Below, piece after piece: positions 1 to 7,149 of a stretch of 12,026 bases of DNA. The notes beneath the pieces are model-generated. The model worked only from the letters and a program-made list of their open reading frames with translations. It was not told the origin of the DNA and made no database searches. This DNA comes from JAWCLZ01 sp037443105 (GTDB taxonomy: Archaea; Halobacteriota; JAWCLZ01): assembly GCA_037443105.1 (NCBI GenBank), contig JBBIOZ010000048.1:1-12026 (forward strand), given 5' to 3'. Position 1 is the first letter of the stretch. Each line of letters begins with the position of its first letter. The translations under genes were made by a program, and so were the position numbers.

Positions 1-378
1 CTGGAAAAACACGAACTCCCGGGGAATGTCATGCTGATAGACGGCGGGGATAAAGAAATCGAGGTATCAAATTATCTCGAGAACGCAGATAAAATCATAA
101 TCATAGATGCGGTGTGCAGCGGCGATGTTCCCGGGCGGATTTTTCGCTTTTCCCTCGAGCAGTTTCAAGCCTGCGATTGCTCAGCCTACTTCCTTCACTA
201 CATAAATCTACATCAAACTCTGGAAAATGAAAAAACAAAGTCCCTGCCGGAGATCATTTTTTATGGCGTTGAGATTCAAAAGGTAGAGCAGGGCATGGCA
301 CTTTCCCCAGCGGTATATGAATCGCTTCAAGAAGTTGTGGATTTAATTCTGAAGGAAATAAAACCGGAGACGGGTTAA
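1..378 (+). CDS. [NiFe]-hydrogenase maturation protease (HyaD/HybD/HycI family), 5'-truncated by window edge
   Basis: The reading frame is open from base 1, so the gene starts outside the window; the ATG at 31 is internal. Visible are the C-terminal 125 codons of a hydrogenase maturation endopeptidase. This family (peptidase M52) removes a C-terminal peptide from the large subunit of [NiFe] hydrogenases after nickel insertion. The segment IIIIDAV followed by GDVPG is the second conserved acidic block of the family (VDAV-x-x-G-x-x-PG), where the Asp helps recognise nickel. A His-containing stretch (YFLHYINLHQTL) follows, then the Gly-containing block IIFYGVEI and a terminal LSP-x-V segment. 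The first block (GxGN...DDGxG) must lie upstream. It is the only plus-strand gene in the first 8 kb and its stop overlaps the stop of the convergent trmY gene by three bases. The family call is fairly secure; which hydrogenase it serves cannot be told here. Confidence 0.8.
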   Translation: MEKHELPGNVMLIDGGDKEIEVSNYLENADKIIIIDAVCSGDVPGRIFRFSLEQFQACDCSAYFLHYINLHQTLENEKTKSLPEIIFYGVEIQKVEQGMALSPAVYESLQEVVDLILKEIKPETG

Positions 379-971
379 TAGTATCTATCTAGTTCAGCAT
401 TTATCAAAATTATACACTGTGAAGCCAGATAGCTCTTTGGCCCCACTGAGAGTTTTATCGCTCCGAATCGCTCGCAAAACCTCTCCTCCTTTAAAGGCAG
501 GCCCAAGTGGTCACCGAGTATAAAAACAGCTTCTCTTGAAAGCTTTATAGACCTGACATCCTCTCCCTTCTCATGCAAAATATATAGCTGCCCTGCTTCC
601 TCAGCGGTTTCAGCAACCATCTCCTGAAAACTTCGACATGAGATATAAACCCCAGAAGTGACTTCATTCCATTTCTTCGATTTACCTATATTAAGAGAAA
701 GAGCCTGCTTCAAGCACCGTGCAATTGAAATTTCATCAATTGCAATGCCTTTGAACTCGCTGCCATTGAACCACATGGTTTTAGGAGGACTTGGAGGACC
801 ATTTAAAACAGCAAATAGTGCCGCATCTCTCCTTATGCTTCGGGAGAGGTAGAGAGAAGCCTGCAAACATCTGGCAACGATATCAAGTCTTCCGCTGCCT
901 CTCGCGACCTCGCGAATATCAAAATTTGCATCTGTCCTAGCCTTTCGAGCGTATAAGATAAAGGTTCGCAT
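375..971 (-). CDS. trmY: tRNA (pseudouridine(54)-N(1))-methyltransferase TrmY
   Basis: Protein of 198 residues, usual for the archaeal TrmY (DUF358) family of SPOUT methyltransferases, which methylate N1 of pseudouridine 54 in the T-loop of tRNAs using S-adenosylmethionine. Visible landmarks are GSGRLDIVARC (25-35), the RRD segment near 47-49, the GPPSPPK block (58-64), the SAM-binding knot loop ILGDHLGLP (151-159) and the C-terminal VGPKSYLASQCIIL plus ELDR. The usual His-Asn before the last motif reads Ile-Asn here, a minor variation. It starts with ATG eight bases after the stop of map and is the last gene of the minus-strand block, so co-transcription with map and pepQ is likely. No strong ribosome binding site precedes it, which fits translational coupling. 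It converges with the hydrogenase protease gene with overlapping stops. Confidence 0.88.
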   Translation of the reverse strand: MRTFILYARKARTDANFDIREVARGSGRLDIVARCLQASLYLSRSIRRDAALFAVLNGPPSPPKTMWFNGSEFKGIAIDEISIARCLKQALSLNIGKSKKWNEVTSGVYISCRSFQEMVAETAEEAGQLYILHEKGEDVRSIKLSREAVFILGDHLGLPLKEERFCERFGAIKLSVGPKSYLASQCIILINAELDRYY

Positions 972-979
972 TGCAGCAA

Positions 980-1873
980 CTAAAGAGTTATTACTTCACA
1001 TCCATCTTCAGTTATTATCACCGTATGCTCAGCCTGCGAGACTAATCCACCGGTTTCCTCACGCAGCACTGGATAGCTTTTTATAGCCCCTGCCGCTTCC
1101 AGCTGTCTAAGCGCCATTTCCAGTCGAGGAGTATGCAGCCAGCGCTTTGCAAATGGCAGGGTTTTATATGGCTCAATTTCCTTTAACACCTGCCTAGCCT
1201 GCGGTAATCTAACTGGTTTCGCTGCTATAAAGGAGTAGATCTCCGCAAAAGTTCCTTCAACCACCCTTCCTACCCCATTCGTTGCAAATGGCTCGAGAGC
1301 AACCACATCGTTTGCCTTTAAAATAACCCCTCTCTCAATCCTGCGATTCGGAATCTGAGGTGGAGCGTGCTGGATATATCGCATTAATCCATGACCAGTT
1401 AAATTCACAACTGGTTTATAACCAAATTCATTGATTGCCTTCTCTATTGCTTCTCCTATTTCTGAAGTACTAACGCCAACGTGCAGTATTTCAATTGCAC
1501 TTGCAAGTGCTGCTTCCGCAGCTTTAACCAGCTCTTTATTATCGCCAAGGTCTACGGTTATAGCTGTATCTGCTATATAGCCATCAATATGCACACCTAT
1601 ATCCAGCTTAACCAAGTCTCCATCCTTGAAACAAGCTGTATCGTTTTTAGCAGGAGTGGCGTGAGCTGCTTCATCATTTCTAGAGATATTGCATGGAAAT
1701 GCTGGAAATGCTCCTTTCTCTCTGATGAAGTTTTCAATGAAATTTGCGGTTTCAAGAATGCTTGCTCCCACTTGAACTTTTTTCACAGCCTCCGCTCTCA
1801 CCTCAGCCAAGATCTTGCCGGCTCTTCTATAGCGTTCAAGTTCCTCTTCGGGGGTGAATTCCATTTCTTCCAT
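980..1873 (-). CDS. map: Methionine aminopeptidase, type II (M24A)
   Basis: Cytosolic metallo-aminopeptidase that removes the initiator methionine from new proteins. The 297-residue length is typical for archaeal type II enzymes, which carry a helical insertion in the catalytic domain. All five metal ligands are visible: D91 (VKLDIG), D102 (IADTA), H161 (LTGHGL), E194 (ALEPF) and E282 (QAEHT). The substrate-binding histidine H71 lies in AAHATP. The type II insertion is the helical stretch between E194 and E282, around residues 220-265. The start is ATG at 1873, with GGTGAT three bases upstream, a perfect match to the archaeal anti-Shine-Dalgarno. A second in-frame ATG at codon 4 would give a longer spacing and cannot be excluded. 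The gene starts four bases after the stop of the prolidase-like gene, so the two M24 peptidases appear to be made from one transcript. Confidence 0.93.
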   Translation of the reverse strand: MEEMEFTPEEELERYRRAGKILAEVRAEAVKKVQVGASILETANFIENFIREKGAFPAFPCNISRNDEAAHATPAKNDTACFKDGDLVKLDIGVHIDGYIADTAITVDLGDNKELVKAAEAALASAIEILHVGVSTSEIGEAIEKAINEFGYKPVVNLTGHGLMRYIQHAPPQIPNRRIERGVILKANDVVALEPFATNGVGRVVEGTFAEIYSFIAAKPVRLPQARQVLKEIEPYKTLPFAKRWLHTPRLEMALRQLEAAGAIKSYPVLREETGGLVSQAEHTVIITEDGCEVITL

Positions 1874-1884
1874 TTCATCACCAG
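1866..1884 (-). promoter_or_regulatory. GGTGAT ribosome binding site of map
   Basis: On the minus strand the end of the prolidase-like gene reads ggactGGTGATgaaATG. GGTGAT is complementary to the 3' end of archaeal 16S rRNA. It overlaps the upstream stop codon (TGA at 1880-1878), as expected for translationally coupled genes, and favours the ATG at 1873 as start. Confidence 0.6.
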
Positions 1885-3026
1885 TCCTTGGGAAATTTTG
1901 TTAAATTCCTAAAGCCATTTTTAGTTACCACGACTACATCTTCAATTCTAACTCCACCTAGCTCCGGATCGTATAATCCAGGTTCGATGGTAATCACATT
2001 GCCCTCTCTTAAAGCTTCACCAATTTCATTCAAACTCGGCATCTCGTGTATGCTAAGACCAATACCGTGGCCAGTGCTATGCAAAAAGCCCCGCGAAATC
2101 TTGCCATCTCTCAAGCTTTTATAGCCATCTTCAGCGAAGGAATCGCAAACTGCCTCGTGAATTTCCTTCCCGGTCATACCTGGTTTTATCAACTTCAATG
2201 CTAGATTCTGAGCTTTTAGCACAGAGTTATACATCTCCTTAAATTCCTTCATCGGCGTGCCGGTAAGAAAGGTTCTCGTCATATCCGCATAATATCTCTC
2301 TTTCTTAAGCCTTGGGGATATATCCACTACAACCAAGGAGTCGCTCGTAATATATCCAGTGCCAGCGCAGTGAGGATCAGAGGCTTGCTTTCCAGATGCA
2401 ACAATTGTTCCCTCTGCATTGCATCCCAGTTCTGCGAGTTTAACCTCGATCAAGCTTCGAATTTTTTCAGATGTTAGTGCTTCACCGTCTTTAAATAATA
2501 GACCATTTTTTTCTCTGCATCCCTTTATCAATTCCCGCGCTTGCTTCATTGCTTCTTCGCAAGCAAGCTGAGCCTTCTCTATATATGCAATTTCCTCAGA
2601 GGTTTTGACCTCTCGAGCTTTCTCTATCACTTTATCCAAGAATGCAAACGATAAGCCCAAGCTGCGAAGTTGATCGAGCAGAAAAGCTGGAAAATCGCGA
2701 GGCACACCTATTTTGTAAATCTCCTCTTCTTCGAAGAATCGCTTAAGTGCGTGTGCAAGAGCTTTATCTGCATCTTTAAATTCATTGAGTTTTTCTTTCA
2801 TTCCATAGTCCAGCAGCGATCTCACATCTTTCACACAGGATTCTTTCTTTGCTCTTTCATATTCCAGCTGTGAAACCAGCAATATCTTTTTCCGATCAGT
2901 TTGAATGAATGCAAATGGATCTGGAGCCACGAATTTGGTAGCATAGTACATATTCGCATCGTGCACGCTTTCGCTCACCATGAGAAAAGCCTGAAGTTTT
3001 TCAGCAATTAAGGCTTGAGCTATCAT
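1878..3026 (-). CDS. pepQ: Xaa-Pro dipeptidase/aminopeptidase (M24B, prolidase-like)
   Basis: Metallopeptidase of the M24B family, which cleaves Xaa-Pro bonds in dipeptides or at peptide N-termini. About 382 residues with the usual two-domain layout. The N-terminal creatinase-like domain (about 1-135) contains the DANMYYAT segment, and the C-terminal pita-bread catalytic domain follows. Counting from the ATG, metal ligands are D235 (VVVDIS), D248 (YADMTRTF), H320 (STGHGIG), E348 (TIEPGLY) and E362 (RIEDVV); H219 lies in DPHCAGTG. The two aspartates are 13 residues apart, because of a KKERYY loop also common in archaeal and bacterial M24B enzymes. The start could be ATG at 3026 or TTG at 3032; I prefer the ATG. 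The gene begins 14 bases after the stop of the glycosyltransferase second half and ends four bases before map, so it is internal to an operon. Dipeptidase versus aminopeptidase specificity cannot be decided from sequence. Confidence 0.87.
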   Translation of the reverse strand: MIAQALIAEKLQAFLMVSESVHDANMYYATKFVAPDPFAFIQTDRKKILLVSQLEYERAKKESCVKDVRSLLDYGMKEKLNEFKDADKALAHALKRFFEEEEIYKIGVPRDFPAFLLDQLRSLGLSFAFLDKVIEKAREVKTSEEIAYIEKAQLACEEAMKQARELIKGCREKNGLLFKDGEALTSEKIRSLIEVKLAELGCNAEGTIVASGKQASDPHCAGTGYITSDSLVVVDISPRLKKERYYADMTRTFLTGTPMKEFKEMYNSVLKAQNLALKLIKPGMTGKEIHEAVCDSFAEDGYKSLRDGKISRGFLHSTGHGIGLSIHEMPSLNEIGEALREGNVITIEPGLYDPELGGVRIEDVVVVTKNGFRNLTKFPKDW

Positions 3027-3040
3027 TGGCAATGCGCCCC

Positions 3041-3679
3041 CTATTCTAAAGTTCTATGAATTTTATGAAAATGTATCAAATTTGGATAGTATTCGTGAAA
3101 GGCTCGAATTATATTAACCCTAGGCAGAAATGAATTTATTGCATTCAGAGCGATTTTATTATACCGCTCAGGCTGAGATTTGTAGATATCAATAATTTCA
3201 AACAATTTCAAGCTAAATTCCTCATATTCCTTATTATTCAAAGCAGCGCTTCTAGACTCATCCAAGTTCCATAACTCTCTCAAGTCGCTGCCAAATAGCC
3301 AGCCGTTAACACCGTCAACTATGAATTCAATCGCTGCGCCATCTCTTGAGGCTAAAGTTGGCACTCCATTGACCCCTGCCTTCATAAAGCTTGTTCCACA
3401 GGCTTCCCAGCCTGGGAATGGCAGGAATAAAAGCAGGTCAGCTCCGCTGAGGATTACCTTTGCATTTGCCACATCGTAATCATGAAAATAAACCACGTTT
3501 TCAAATTGCTTGCTCAATTCTCTAAATTTCTTCATATACTGCAGTCCAACTCCATCAAATGGATGCGCCTTTCCACCCAGCACAAATACCACAGGGAGAT
3601 CTCTATTTTCTTGGATGAATCTTGCGATGAAATCAGGTCTCTTGTATGGCGCAAGTCTCCTTGCCCAAGCAATGATCAT
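3041..3679 (-). CDS. Glucan-phosphorylase-like glycosyltransferase, C-terminal (PLP/nucleotide-binding) half
   Basis: This frame encodes the second Rossmann domain of a GT-B enzyme related to alpha-glucan phosphorylases (GT35). Counting from ATG at 3679, AWARRLAPYKRPD (about 4-16) is the conserved start of that domain. GGKAHPFD (about 35-42) follows, then VVYFHDYDVANAK, where the family has an EDYD-x-x-x-A block. EACGTSFMK (92-100) matches the phosphorylase motif EASGT-x-x-MK, whose lysine carries pyridoxal phosphate (here K100). After it, DGAAIEF and DGVNGWLFG look more like ordinary GT4/GT5 glycosyltransferases. The ATG overlaps the stop of the N-terminal half (ATGA, 3679-3676), giving 212 residues. 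A GTG at 3691 is the only longer option, because a stop in this frame lies at 3700-3698. It has no start-like N-terminus of its own. It is either a separately translated subunit or the -1 frameshift extension of the upstream frame. Confidence 0.75.
   Translation of the reverse strand: MIIAWARRLAPYKRPDFIARFIQENRDLPVVFVLGGKAHPFDGVGLQYMKKFRELSKQFENVVYFHDYDVANAKVILSGADLLLFLPFPGWEACGTSFMKAGVNGVPTLASRDGAAIEFIVDGVNGWLFGSDLRELWNLDESRSAALNNKEYEEFSLKLFEIIDIYKSQPERYNKIALNAINSFLPRVNIIRAFHEYYPNLIHFHKIHRTLE
3647..3667 (-). repeat. Hairpin 11 bases downstream of the slippery heptamer
   Basis: On the minus strand TGGGCAAG (3667-3660) pairs with CTTGC-g-CCA (3655-3647), giving eight pairs with one bulged G at 3650 and a GAGA loop, which fits the stable GNRA tetraloop pattern. 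It could stimulate frameshifting. It lies in the codons for the conserved WARRLAPYK motif, so the pairing may be a by-product of the protein sequence. Confidence 0.4.
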
Positions 3680-3697
3680 TTTCCCATCCACATCTTC
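3676..3697 (-). promoter_or_regulatory. Frame junction: G GGA AAA heptamer and ATGA stop/start overlap
   Basis: The minus strand here reads GTGGATGGGAAAATGA. In the upstream frame the codons are ATG GGA AAA TGA, so 3685-3679 is G GGA AAA, a perfect X XXY YYZ -1 slippery heptamer directly before the stop. The downstream frame is open only from 3697 because of a TAA at 3700-3698. Any productive -1 shift must therefore occur in these about 20 bases. The same bases contain ATGA, a classic reinitiation overlap. Which mechanism is used cannot be decided by sequence. Confidence 0.55.
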
Positions 3698-4587
3698 TTA
3701 TGAGTGCTGATCAATTTAAGTAGCCTCTGCCTTAATCTCTTTTTTATTTCCACAAAAATTTCCAAGTCAAGCTTGCCTATCTCATAGAGCTTTTGAAGCT
3801 CAGGATCCATCCATCTTTCAATGCAAATGCCATTGGTAATATACCTTAGCTTGTCCATAAAATGGGGAAATACCTTGGAGGTGATATCATAATGCTTCGC
3901 TGAAACAGTGATTCCCTCTCTAGCACAGGCTAAGCCTAAAGTGGTTGATACCAAGCTATCTTCAACAAATTTGTATCCGAATTCTCTTTCAAATAAATAC
4001 CTAGGGTAGGAAGGATGACCCCATGGACCTGGGGTATGAATTACGAGTCTGGTCTTGCCAGGAATTTTTAACACAAGAGGCAGTATTGCTACATATGCCT
4101 CTTGGAGGTCTATATAATCAATTTTTTCAACCCCGATTCCTCTGATGTACTCGCTGGCTGCTTTAGCAAGAAGTAAATATTTATAAAACTTTTCCTCGTG
4201 GTCTCGCTCAATATATAATCTATCCACCAGATTAACAGCCCAGCTAGGGAATAGCGGCTTCATAAAAACTGCTTTAGCCCCGCTCAGCTGGTATTCCAGT
4301 GGCTCTATCCAGACTTTCTCGCCTTTGAGCGTTATGGCGAATTTCTCACCAGCGGTTAATTTATCGATGAACTCAGCTGGCTGCGGCTGAGGAGCTGGAA
4401 TTGGATCGTTATTTTCATTGAATTCATATCTAGCATAGCCATTGAAATAAAAAAGAGTTATAACCACATAATCCAACCCTGCTCCAGCAGCACCGTAGAA
4501 TCTATCACCTTCCAGCGTGCCAAGTCCACCAGCATATGTGTAGCCTATATCCAGTGCTAAATCAGGGGTTATACTTACAACTGTCAT
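3676..4587 (-). CDS. Glucan-phosphorylase-like glycosyltransferase, N-terminal half
   Basis: This 303-codon frame encodes the first GT-B domain of an alpha-glucan phosphorylase-like enzyme. SITPDLALDIGYTYAGGLG followed by LEGD (5-28) corresponds to the family block with YSGGLGVLAGD. ITLFYFNGY (43-51) corresponds to GLLY-x-x-GY, HTPGPWGHP (184-192) to the middle block, and LRYITNGICIERWM (247-260) to the VTNGV-x-x-x-W segment. Residues 61-70 are a proline-rich stretch. The frame stops at TGA 3678-3676, directly before the second domain, which continues in the -1 frame. Joined at the slippery site, the product would be 515 residues. That is much shorter than classical maltodextrin phosphorylases of roughly 800 or more residues, though I recall short archaeal members of this family. 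If functional, it would release glucose 1-phosphate from glycogen or maltodextrin. It starts 44 bases after polB with no near ribosome binding site, so the message may be leaderless. Confidence 0.75.
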   Translation of the reverse strand: MTVVSITPDLALDIGYTYAGGLGTLEGDRFYGAAGAGLDYVVITLFYFNGYARYEFNENNDPIPAPQPQPAEFIDKLTAGEKFAITLKGEKVWIEPLEYQLSGAKAVFMKPLFPSWAVNLVDRLYIERDHEEKFYKYLLLAKAASEYIRGIGVEKIDYIDLQEAYVAILPLVLKIPGKTRLVIHTPGPWGHPSYPRYLFEREFGYKFVEDSLVSTTLGLACAREGITVSAKHYDITSKVFPHFMDKLRYITNGICIERWMDPELQKLYEIGKLDLEIFVEIKKRLRQRLLKLISTHKKMWMGK

Positions 4588-4607
4588 ATTAAATTAAATC
4601 CTCGCGA

Positions 4608-4623
4608 ATATTATTTAATTGTA
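4608..4623 (-). promoter_or_regulatory. Putative box A (TATA) promoter of the glycosyltransferase operon
   Basis: In the 44-base gap between polB and the glycosyltransferase, the minus strand carries ATTAAATAATA, about 23-33 bases upstream of the ATG at 4587. This spacing suits a leaderless archaeal transcript. GAGG lies 12 bases before the ATG, which is long for a ribosome binding site. Read-through from polB is also possible. Confidence 0.35.
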
Positions 4624-4631
4624 TCTAAGAA

Positions 4632-7046
4632 TTAGAAAAATTGCTCGAGGTTTATCTGTCTCGCTTGCGCCCTTAACCCTTTCAGCTCTGCCTGCGAAAA
4701 ATCAAAATAGTTCAGCACCCTCGAGGCACTGGGCAGAATTTGATTATTGATATAATAATCAATGTCCAGTTGATATTCCTCCCCATTAATCCCTATCAAT
4801 TTATTATTCTCAAAATGCTTGAACATCTCCACCGGATACGCTCGCTCGCTCAATATTCCAGAGCCTTTAACTATAACATATCCAATCTTTGCACCAACCT
4901 CAGCTTTCATTTCTTCCTCCTTGGCTTTTTTAGCAGCAAGCACATGCGCAAGTCGCGACTCATAGCTCTCAATATCCTTGGTTAAGGTTTTATAAATCAC
5001 TAAATCCTCAAAAGGAATCTTTGCCTCTCGAATCTTCTTTACAGTTTCTTTAACGAGATCAGCGGCCTTAGCTGGGTCGCGGTCTCGCAAGATGATCTTA
5101 ATAACCTCGCTTTGAATGCGCTTCGCCAGCTCGCACCAGTCGCCGCGCCTAACCTCTAAGCCTTTCACTATCACTTCTCCTTCGCTAGTTAAACCAGCAT
5201 ACCGCTTTTTCGCCTCTGTGAAGAACAGCACATCATAGAAATTCTCTATCTCAAGCTCCAGAGGGAACTTGGCTGAAATATGAGCTGCAAAATCCCTTGC
5301 CTTTTCCAACACCTCTTCCTTGCTTTTTGCTCCAGGATATTTGATGAATAAGCTATCGGTATCGCCATATATTACCTCAAGTCCAATTTTCTCCGCTTCT
5401 TTTATCGATTCCTTTATGAAATATCTCCCCCAAGCAGCCGTCGCTTCAGCGCACTCCCGGCGATACCACCTAGCTGGCTGCCAGCCTGTATAGCCATAGA
5501 AGGCATTTGTTAGAACTTTCAGAGTCTGCTGCTTGATGTTCAGCAGTTGATACTGAGGAGAATTCCTGTCCATAATAGACATAGCCTTTTTCAACTCACT
5601 CCTTCTCTCCACCAAACTTTTCAAAATACGCGTGAAAAAACCCTCTTTATCTTTTCTAAAAATATGACCAACTTCAGGAGCGACATAGCCATCTCCTTTC
5701 TCAATCAAAGTATCAGGGGATATATTGAATGCAATCATGATCGAGGGATACATTGCAGTGAAGTCAAGGCAAACAACATTTTCATGCACACCCTTCTTTG
5801 GCTCGAGGACAAAACCACCTATATAAGTCTCACCACCGCTGCCCTTTGCAGGCACCAATTCACCAATTTTATATGCCTCAGCCACAAGAAATGCCTCAAC
5901 CTGCCTCCCTCTGCCAATCTTTGAAACCTCATCCAGAGGCAGCCTCGTCATCTTTGCAAGTTCATATTGCATTGGCAGAAGACTTTGGGCTATTTTATAG
6001 GCGCTCAAAGCATCATCCCTTGCATACTGCATAAGCAGCTTTCGCTTGGAACTATCCCTCCAGTACTCACTGATCTCAGCACCAGGAATGCGGATTCTTT
6101 CAGATTTCTTCATAACTCCAAGATAATCGGCAATATTTTCCAAGGTTTTTACCTTCACCATATTGAGCTGCTGAGCAGCAATGAAATACAAATCAATGTT
6201 TGGACGCCCTGCAATCGACACTCTCCTCCTCACCCCCCCTGGCTTGAAAGAAGGCGGACTTCTGTCTTTATCCACTTCAAGCGGAACTTTATACAGGCTT
6301 GCTCTTTCTCTAAGATAATACCAGTCAAATTCATCGATATTGTAGCCAACGATCAAGTCTGGATTATAATCTTGAATGAATTTCACAAATTTTTTAATTA
6401 TCTCCCTCTCGGAAAACTCCTGCATAGAATAAAGCTGGACTCCATCCTCAGTTGCAATAGAAATAATCACAATAGGATCGACCTTTGGATCCGGCATTCC
6501 CTTTGTGCTTGAGCACATTTCACAGTCAAAGGCAGCTATTTTCAACTTGGGAATATCTGATCTAGGCAAATGCTTAACACTCAGTGCTTCAATTGCAATA
6601 TCTCCATATTTCAACTCCCGCTCAACCCCATCTACTTCGATTCCATCAAAAGGATGGAGTCCGCGGTCTATGATATAGCGAACTGCAAAAAGCACATCAG
6701 CTTCTCTAACCTCTCCAAATTGCTCCATCCTCTCTCTGAATGCTGGCACAAGCTGAGGATGCTCAACATAGATCTTAAATGCTTTCACCGACACGCCAAA
6801 ATCTCGCCTCTCAACAATTTCAATCTTTACAGGCTTTGAAGTCCTCTCACCCCTCACCACTTCTATCCCTTGAAGTTCCGAGATGTCAAGCATCGGATCA
6901 AAAGGGATCAAGTAGAAATAAGGCTCAAAGTTTCGATCAAAGACAACAACATCTCTTCCTAGGTTATCTTTACACCAGAGGCGCACCACTGCCTTGCCAT
7001 TCTCAGTTATATAATCTGCATCGATCAACCAGCCGCTGATCTTCAT
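4632..7046 (-). CDS. polB: Family B DNA polymerase (archaeal replicative/proofreading PolB)
   Basis: An 804-residue DNA-directed DNA polymerase with 3'-5' exonuclease, complete and without inteins. The N-terminal domain contains EPYFYLIP (41-48), the region that forms the uracil-sensing pocket in archaeal enzymes. Exonuclease motifs: Exo I D174/E176 (FDCEM), Exo II N236 and D241 (YNIDEFDW), Exo III Y341/D345 (YARDD). Polymerase motifs: A with D428 (LDFTAMYPSI), B with K510, N514 and Y517 (KVLTNAFYG), and C with D562/D564 (YGDTDS). The KKRY motif (613-616) and the thumb segment near VKGLEVRRGDW (627-637) follow. The last eight residues, QINLEQFF (797-804), form a perfect PIP box, so the enzyme should bind the PCNA clamp. 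All catalytic residues are present. ATG at 7046 has no ribosome binding site but a box A about 32 bases upstream, suggesting a leaderless message. Upstream is an AT-rich spacer with the TRAM terminator. Confidence 0.95.
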   Translation of the reverse strand: MKISGWLIDADYITENGKAVVRLWCKDNLGRDVVVFDRNFEPYFYLIPFDPMLDISELQGIEVVRGERTSKPVKIEIVERRDFGVSVKAFKIYVEHPQLVPAFRERMEQFGEVREADVLFAVRYIIDRGLHPFDGIEVDGVERELKYGDIAIEALSVKHLPRSDIPKLKIAAFDCEMCSSTKGMPDPKVDPIVIISIATEDGVQLYSMQEFSEREIIKKFVKFIQDYNPDLIVGYNIDEFDWYYLRERASLYKVPLEVDKDRSPPSFKPGGVRRRVSIAGRPNIDLYFIAAQQLNMVKVKTLENIADYLGVMKKSERIRIPGAEISEYWRDSSKRKLLMQYARDDALSAYKIAQSLLPMQYELAKMTRLPLDEVSKIGRGRQVEAFLVAEAYKIGELVPAKGSGGETYIGGFVLEPKKGVHENVVCLDFTAMYPSIMIAFNISPDTLIEKGDGYVAPEVGHIFRKDKEGFFTRILKSLVERRSELKKAMSIMDRNSPQYQLLNIKQQTLKVLTNAFYGYTGWQPARWYRRECAEATAAWGRYFIKESIKEAEKIGLEVIYGDTDSLFIKYPGAKSKEEVLEKARDFAAHISAKFPLELEIENFYDVLFFTEAKKRYAGLTSEGEVIVKGLEVRRGDWCELAKRIQSEVIKIILRDRDPAKAADLVKETVKKIREAKIPFEDLVIYKTLTKDIESYESRLAHVLAAKKAKEEEMKAEVGAKIGYVIVKGSGILSERAYPVEMFKHFENNKLIGINGEEYQLDIDYYINNQILPSASRVLNYFDFSQAELKGLRAQARQINLEQFF

Positions 7047-7072
7047 ATGCTTAAATCAACGCACTTAAGACA

Positions 7073-7084
7073 TTAAAATTTATG
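7073..7084 (-). promoter_or_regulatory. Putative box A promoter of polB
   Basis: The minus strand reads CATAAATTTTAA, about 27-38 bases upstream of the polB ATG. This is the distance expected for a transcript starting at or just before the start codon, consistent with the missing ribosome binding site. Confidence 0.4.
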
Positions 7085-7096
7085 GGAAAATGGAAA

Positions 7097-7148
7097 ATAA
7101 TAAAATAAAAATACCATCAAACCCACTATTCCATAATAAAATAAAAAT
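7097..7148. repeat. 16-base AT-rich direct repeat
   Basis: ATAATAAAATAAAAAT occurs identically at 7097-7112 and 7133-7148. A degenerate third stretch of the same A/T composition follows up to 7170. On the minus strand these are runs of T in the 3' region of the TRAM gene and upstream of the polB promoter. They most likely provide several T-tracts for transcription termination. Confidence 0.5.
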
Positions 7149-7149
7149 C

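Noticed and set aside
1481..1912. Plus-strand open frame of 143 codons opposite map
   Set aside because: Cysteine- and phenylalanine-rich composition typical of an antisense frame; it runs through all the map active-site codons and no family is recognisable.
5338..6350. Suspected defect in polB Exo II, because Glu239 replaces the Asn seen before Phe-Asp in Pyrococcus
   Set aside because: The motif is N-x3-F-D; Asn236, Phe240 and Asp241 are all present, so Glu239 is at a variable position.
5967..6512. Plus-strand open frame of 181 codons opposite polB
   Set aside because: It is antisense to intact exonuclease motifs of polB, has no recognisable domain and no ribosome binding site, so it is a shadow frame.
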